Shown here piece after piece: positions 60,028 to 64,000 of a stretch of 64,000 nt of DNA. The first letter of the stretch is position 1; the number at the start of each line of letters is the position of its first letter. Both the position numbers and the translations under genes were made by a program. Origin of the DNA: Calonectria ilicicola (lineage: Eukaryota > Ascomycota > Sordariomycetes > Hypocreales > Nectriaceae); contig CP085825.1 of assembly GCA_020809705.1 (NCBI GenBank), positions 7,130,001 to 7,194,000 on the forward strand, written 5' to 3'. The notes under the pieces are model-generated. The model had not been told where the DNA came from, did not search any database, and saw nothing but the letters and a program-made list of their open reading frames with translations.

Positions 60028-61827
60028 ATGGCTTTCTCGTTTGTCAACTATAATGGCCCAGCGTTGCCGCAAGACCCAAACGTTCGAAGGCTCATTCGAC
60101 AACAGGCCATGAAAGATGTGGCGACGGAGAGGAGAATGCAAGGAAGTTATGGTCAATACAACCTTCTTCAATATCCTACTTTTCCGGGAAGCGGTACGAG
60201 TGACAAGGAATCGCCACTGGAGAGGGAGCTGCCAGATGATCAAAGATCTCACCACAATCGTCGAGACTCCCCAGTCAAAGTTCCGCCACGCCGAAGCGAG
60301 GCTAGAGGCCCACAGCGCCGGTCTTTGGGCCCTCCCGGATGTCGGACTCGCGCCTATACTACTACCCCGGTCTCGATAGCGTATCCCGATTGCGCTACGA
60401 CCGAGAGGTTCGTTCTCCTGCAGAAGCTCGTGCCGCTGACAGGCCTGCGGCTTGGTATTGCCAAGTTTTCGTCCCTGAAGCAAGAAATTGTCCACTCCAG
60501 AGATCTTTCCTCTGTCTGCAACATCGGAAGCCGGAAATTGGCATACTTGATCACCGGAGGTTACGGGCAGGCCCCAGCGCTGCGACTCGCCACCGACTGT
60601 GTTATTGCAAAGCTCCGACAGGTATTACAGCCTGCGGGCCGCCCGGATTTAAAGGAAGACGAGGAAGTTTTGCGGCATTACACCAAGGCACTCAGGGCTC
60701 TGCAGACTGCGTTGGATGATGAGACACAAAGAATAACTCCAGAGACTTTGTGTGCAACAGAACTATTGGGCCTTTTTGAGGTACGTATTGGATCTTGATC
60801 AGCCTGCATGCCCCTGATTATTAAAATGACTGACCACCGCCCTGACTATAGTTACTCGATGGAACTTCAGAGTCTCACTCGTGGATGCGCCATGTTGGAG
60901 GTGCTGGGCAGCTAATACAAGTTCGTGGCGCTCATAGGTTTCGCACCGATTTTGAAATGGCCCTTTTGATGGCCCATATTGGACCGGCTGTAATTGAACC
61001 CCATCCTACTCGGCTCTCCCTTCTCAACCATCATTTTTAGCTGACACACACCTTCTTCACTACAGGTCATGGAAGCTTTTCTGAACAACAAATCTTGTTT
61101 CTTGGCCGAGAAAGGCTGGAAGGAAATCGTATGCTCCGCTATCTCCAATGATGACTCATTTATTGACCACAAGTGCCTTGTGCTCGGCCTCTGGAGCCAC
61201 CTTGTTACTGGACCAAATAAATTCAAGGAAGTAACTGATGTCATCCTATCACCCTTTCCGCCTCCCCAGCACCTTATCAACGATATTATAGACCATCTCA
61301 TTGAAGATCGAGTGAGTCTGGTTAATTGGATTGCAATGGCTCAGCCGCTGCTAGGTTTGCAAGAGAGCGAAGTTGACGAGGATGAGTATGGCATCATGTT
61401 CCCACGGCCAAGGTCCAAAGCGGTTAAATCTGACCCCGACTATGTCAATCGACTTACATTATTGGGAACGTATGTTGTATGCCGTATCCTCAAATCGCGA
61501 CTTTTGATTGCCATGGACCCAATTCGGTTTCATTCTCTGGAGATTGAATGCCAACACTTGGCAAGGAAAACCATGTGTTTGAGGCAGGTCGCAGTAGATA
61601 ATAAAAGTGAAGGGCTTTTGGAGACCCTGTTCATGTCACAAAGTACGTGGATTGCCAATGGCATTTTGGAAACAGAAAGCAGCTGGGGTGAAGTATCTGG
61701 GGATGATGGAGCAGGTCCAATTGAGAAATGGAAATTCGAGAGTTGGTGCAGAGCTATGGGCAGAAAGTTTCCTCAATATGCGCCAGATTTGGGCAAGAGT
61801 CTTTTCAGTGTCTATGATACCACATAG
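60028..61827 (+). CDS. Fungal transcription-regulator-like protein, 550 aa
   Basis: Exons 60028-60780, 60852-60989 and 61066-61827, each junction at phase 0. The N-terminus MAFSFVNYNGPALPQDPNVRRLIRQQAMKDVA carries the FVNY.GP...R.LIR..AMKDVA block of a Pezizomycotina family usually annotated with a C-terminal fungal transcription-factor domain (Fungal_trans_2 type). The later part fits that: CATELLGLFELLDG, HVGGAGQLIQVRGAHRF and AEKGWKEIV. No Zn2Cys6 cluster is present, so DNA binding is doubtful. A Pro/Arg-rich segment (about residues 80-125) has weaker homology; a missed intron or shift there cannot be excluded. The role is unknown. Confidence 0.7.
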
Positions 61828-62502
61828 GCCACCTTTTTTTCTTATCGCCATCATAGAAATATGCTTATTAATTCTAATTGACTTTCGTCTGGCTTTGGAT
61901 TCCATCAAGGATCTTAGCAGTATTTCTGTTGTAATTAAAACTAGTATGTATTGGATAGATATTAAAAATTGAGATAAAGGGCAGGAAAGCGACCGATGTT
62001 TCGATGGCTCTATTTTTGGGGTATGCTTCAATTCACACACGAAACTCCCAGGACAATTGACCAAGGACTCCGGTCAAGTTGCAGTGAAGATTGAGAGCCA
62101 TTGTATGGAGAGTTTATGGCGCCTCATAGAGCTACCGATGTACGGGCGGCCGCCCAAGTTCAGCCAATCGTACTGACCCCACAAAGAAGGCCAGCACGAC
62201 CAGGGTTTGCTACGCAAGCGAAGGTTCATATGTGATAGTGGCTGCTGGTTTCGTATAACTACAATCATGGGCGGTTCCATTGGACAACCATACAGCATGC
62301 TACTGCAAGGATAGCGGTGTGATAAGCGCCATTGATTCTGGCCTTTCTACCCTTCAAGGACGCAATTAAGGAATAACAGGGATACTATGCAGTTCGGCGA
62401 GGTCGCGAGATATAAATACTCCTTGTAGCTTGACGTTCAGATTTGATCACTTCCATGAGAACTTTACCCTTGAAAATCTGACACAGCTTCTATTTTATCA
62501 AG
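61828..62502. other. Intergenic
   Basis: No supported gene; the right part is the hydrolase promoter. Confidence 0.55.
62411..62418 (+). promoter_or_regulatory. TATA box of secreted hydrolase gene
   Basis: TATAAATA lies 92 bp before the ATG at 62503. Confidence 0.5.
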
Positions 62503-63426
62503 ATGAAAAATCCATTTGTCTCTCTGGGTATTTTTCAGGCCTTGCTTATTCATAACCAAGTATCGGCTGCTCACGACTATGCAAGCTTGCATACCGGGCT
62601 GGTCAAGACTCAGGATGGAGTTCATCTGAACTACACACAAGCAGGCCCATCAAACGGCCAAGAACTCCTCTTTATTCCTGGTTGGCGGCAAACTGCTGCG
62701 CAATGGCAGAAGCAAGTGGCATACTTCTCCACTGCTGGCTATCGAGTGACGACCTATGACATGCGTGGACACGGAGATTCCGAGAAGCCGGATTTTGGAT
62801 ATCGACTGAGTCGCTTTGGGGCCGATTTGAATGATCTACTGACTCAACTCGATCTCAAAAATGTCAGCATCATTGCTCATTCCATGGGTTCTTCGGTCAC
62901 ATGGGCATGGTGGGATCAATATCCGGAGTCGCACAGCCGCGTTGATCATTTCGCGATCGTTGATCAATCGTCTGTCCTCGTGGCGGACCCTACATGGAAC
63001 AAATCTGAAGCTGCAACGTTCTCCTCGGCCCTCTTCACCCCAGAGGGAACGTATACATTCGCACACAACATCAGCCTAGAAACGCCACCGTTCGTCAAGA
63101 GCATGTTCACGACCGACGTTTCGCAGGTAGACTACGAGTTCGCCTTGAAGCAAAATGAAAAGATGAGCGACAAGAACGCGGCAACGCTGTTGATCAACCA
63201 TGCTTTTGCAGACTGGCGGGACGTTCTACCACGCATTACCATACCCGCACTGGTTATTTCTGGAGATGTGAGCGTGAACAATGCGACTGGTATCTCGTGG
63301 GCCGCAACACAAATCCCTGGTGCCAAGAGCTATACTTTTACAGCGGAGGAGAAGGGAAGCCATTTTATGTTTTGGGAGAATCCAGATAGATTCAACACCA
63401 TCATTGAAGACTTTGTTACCTCCTAA
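62503..63426 (+). CDS. Secreted alpha/beta hydrolase, 307 aa
   Basis: Intronless. Residues 1-23 are a signal peptide (MKNPFVSLGIFQALLIHNQVSAA). The alpha/beta-hydrolase fold follows: FIPGWRQTAAQW holds the oxyanion region, and YDMRGHGDS is the usual turn. The catalytic triad is visible: nucleophile S127 in AHSMGS, Asp D255 in VISGD, and His H287 in KGSHFMFW. The WD..YP pattern after the nucleophile and the overall size place it near the haloperoxidase/epoxide-hydrolase-like branch. N-glycosylation sites (NYT, NVS, NKS, NIS) suggest export. The substrate cannot be told from sequence. A TATA box lies 92 bp upstream. Confidence 0.85.
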   Translation: MKNPFVSLGIFQALLIHNQVSAAHDYASLHTGLVKTQDGVHLNYTQAGPSNGQELLFIPGWRQTAAQWQKQVAYFSTAGYRVTTYDMRGHGDSEKPDFGYRLSRFGADLNDLLTQLDLKNVSIIAHSMGSSVTWAWWDQYPESHSRVDHFAIVDQSSVLVADPTWNKSEAATFSSALFTPEGTYTFAHNISLETPPFVKSMFTTDVSQVDYEFALKQNEKMSDKNAATLLINHAFADWRDVLPRITIPALVISGDVSVNNATGISWAATQIPGAKSYTFTAEEKGSHFMFWENPDRFNTIIEDFVTS

Positions 63427-63565
63427 GGACGGTTGGTAGTCCGATGCTACGACAGAATGTATACGCATTGCCATCGGATGACGACGCATTCAATAGTGCT
63501 GGATTATGGTACAACTGAAATTCATAATAGATATTATGCTAATACTATAACTATGTCGAGAGATT

Positions 63566-64000
63566 TCATCTGGGTCTATAACACCGGTGATCAGCAAGTT
63601 GATGTGATCCGTCCTCACACCGTAGTCCATGGTCATGGCAATCTCTGCAAATTACGAAATGACCCAGACATATCGTGCATTGAGACGCTTCATCACCGTA
63701 GCCTGTCTTTCTAGTGCAGACATCGCACCAGCATCGAATCTGAGGTCGATTTTGGTATGACTCGTGATAATGATCATACTCAAACTGACCATTATCGCCG
63801 TGCCTCAACACGGGCTTCCTGCCCCCTAGAATAGCAATGACGTTGTAACTTTGTGTGTGTGTGGCCCAGTCTAGCAATGTCCGGCCGAACGAATCCGTGT
63901 GGTCCATGTCTTCGTGGTCGACAATATCCAAAAGGAGTTGAACGATCTCTGCCTGGTCGTTTCTTATAGCTGCATCTAATGGACTGAACCCATATTTGTC
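63566..64000 (-). CDS. Ankyrin protein with C-terminal zinc finger, 5' part beyond right edge
   Basis: The frame is open from the right edge to a TGA at 63566-63568. It encodes the last two ankyrin repeats (YGFSPLDAAIRNDQAEIVQLLL and DSFGRTLLDWATHTQSYNVIAIL), then a cysteine/histidine segment: CWCDVC, then CTICLGHFVICRDCHDHGLRC and a final DHRC. The pattern CxxC...CxxC...CxxCxxH resembles the ZZ-type finger often found at the end of fungal STAND and ankyrin proteins. The N-terminal part, possibly with NACHT or another domain, is outside the window. The role is unknown, but such proteins are often linked to non-self recognition. Confidence 0.75.
   Translation of the reverse strand, partial: DKYGFSPLDAAIRNDQAEIVQLLLDIVDHEDMDHTDSFGRTLLDWATHTQSYNVIAILGGRKPVLRHGDNGQFEYDHYHESYQNRPQIRCWCDVCTRKTGYGDEASQCTICLGHFVICRDCHDHGLRCEDGSHQLADHRCYRPR

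Overview
The window is nuclear DNA of a filamentous ascomycete (Pezizomycotina, probably Sordariomycetes). The support is: genes split by 50-80 bp introns with GT..CTRAY..AG signals; single-copy fungal housekeeping genes (Ltn1, Syp1, Tam41, a Tos4/Plm2-like FHA protein); and families typical of these fungi (CorA-like membrane proteins, STAND/NACHT proteins, SSCPs, Fungal_trans-type regulators). Exon structures were rebuilt by hand from splice signals and reading-frame continuity. No rRNA, convincing tRNA or CRISPR was seen.

Layout. 1-21.7 kb is accessory sequence with loosely spaced genes and AT-rich gaps. It holds a kinase-like gene cut by the left edge, a CorA-like protein, a tiny three-exon gene, a secreted carboxylesterase lying between two copies of a MITE-like element, two integral membrane proteins, an RNase H-fold protein that has lost catalytic residues, a small secreted cysteine-rich protein, and a tandem set of three tiny proteins sharing one cysteine scaffold. 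21.7-39 kb is a GC-richer core: a Tos4-like FHA protein with three MCB boxes upstream, a conserved 88-aa protein, a large repeat protein that is probably mitochondrial, and the ribosome-quality-control ligase Ltn1. 39.8-46.3 kb is accessory again: a secreted Thr-rich protein, a NACHT/ankyrin STAND gene with in-frame stops, and an F-box-like protein. 46.9-56.1 kb is core: a CDK-like kinase, the endocytic adaptor Syp1 and mitochondrial CDP-DAG synthase Tam41. 56.9-64 kb is mixed: a four-TM protein, a beta-carbonic anhydrase, a fungal regulator-like protein, a secreted alpha/beta hydrolase, and the 3' end of an ankyrin gene with a terminal zinc finger.

The genes do not form one pathway. The most notable unexplained item is the 19.0-21.6 kb array of three intronless 69-82 aa proteins. 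All start Met-Cys and keep C2, C11, C14, C27, a fifth Cys and a final CxxC, with almost nothing else conserved. Other notable items are the TIR element pair, the RNase H-like pseudoenzyme, the interrupted STAND gene and the 17-unit repeat protein.
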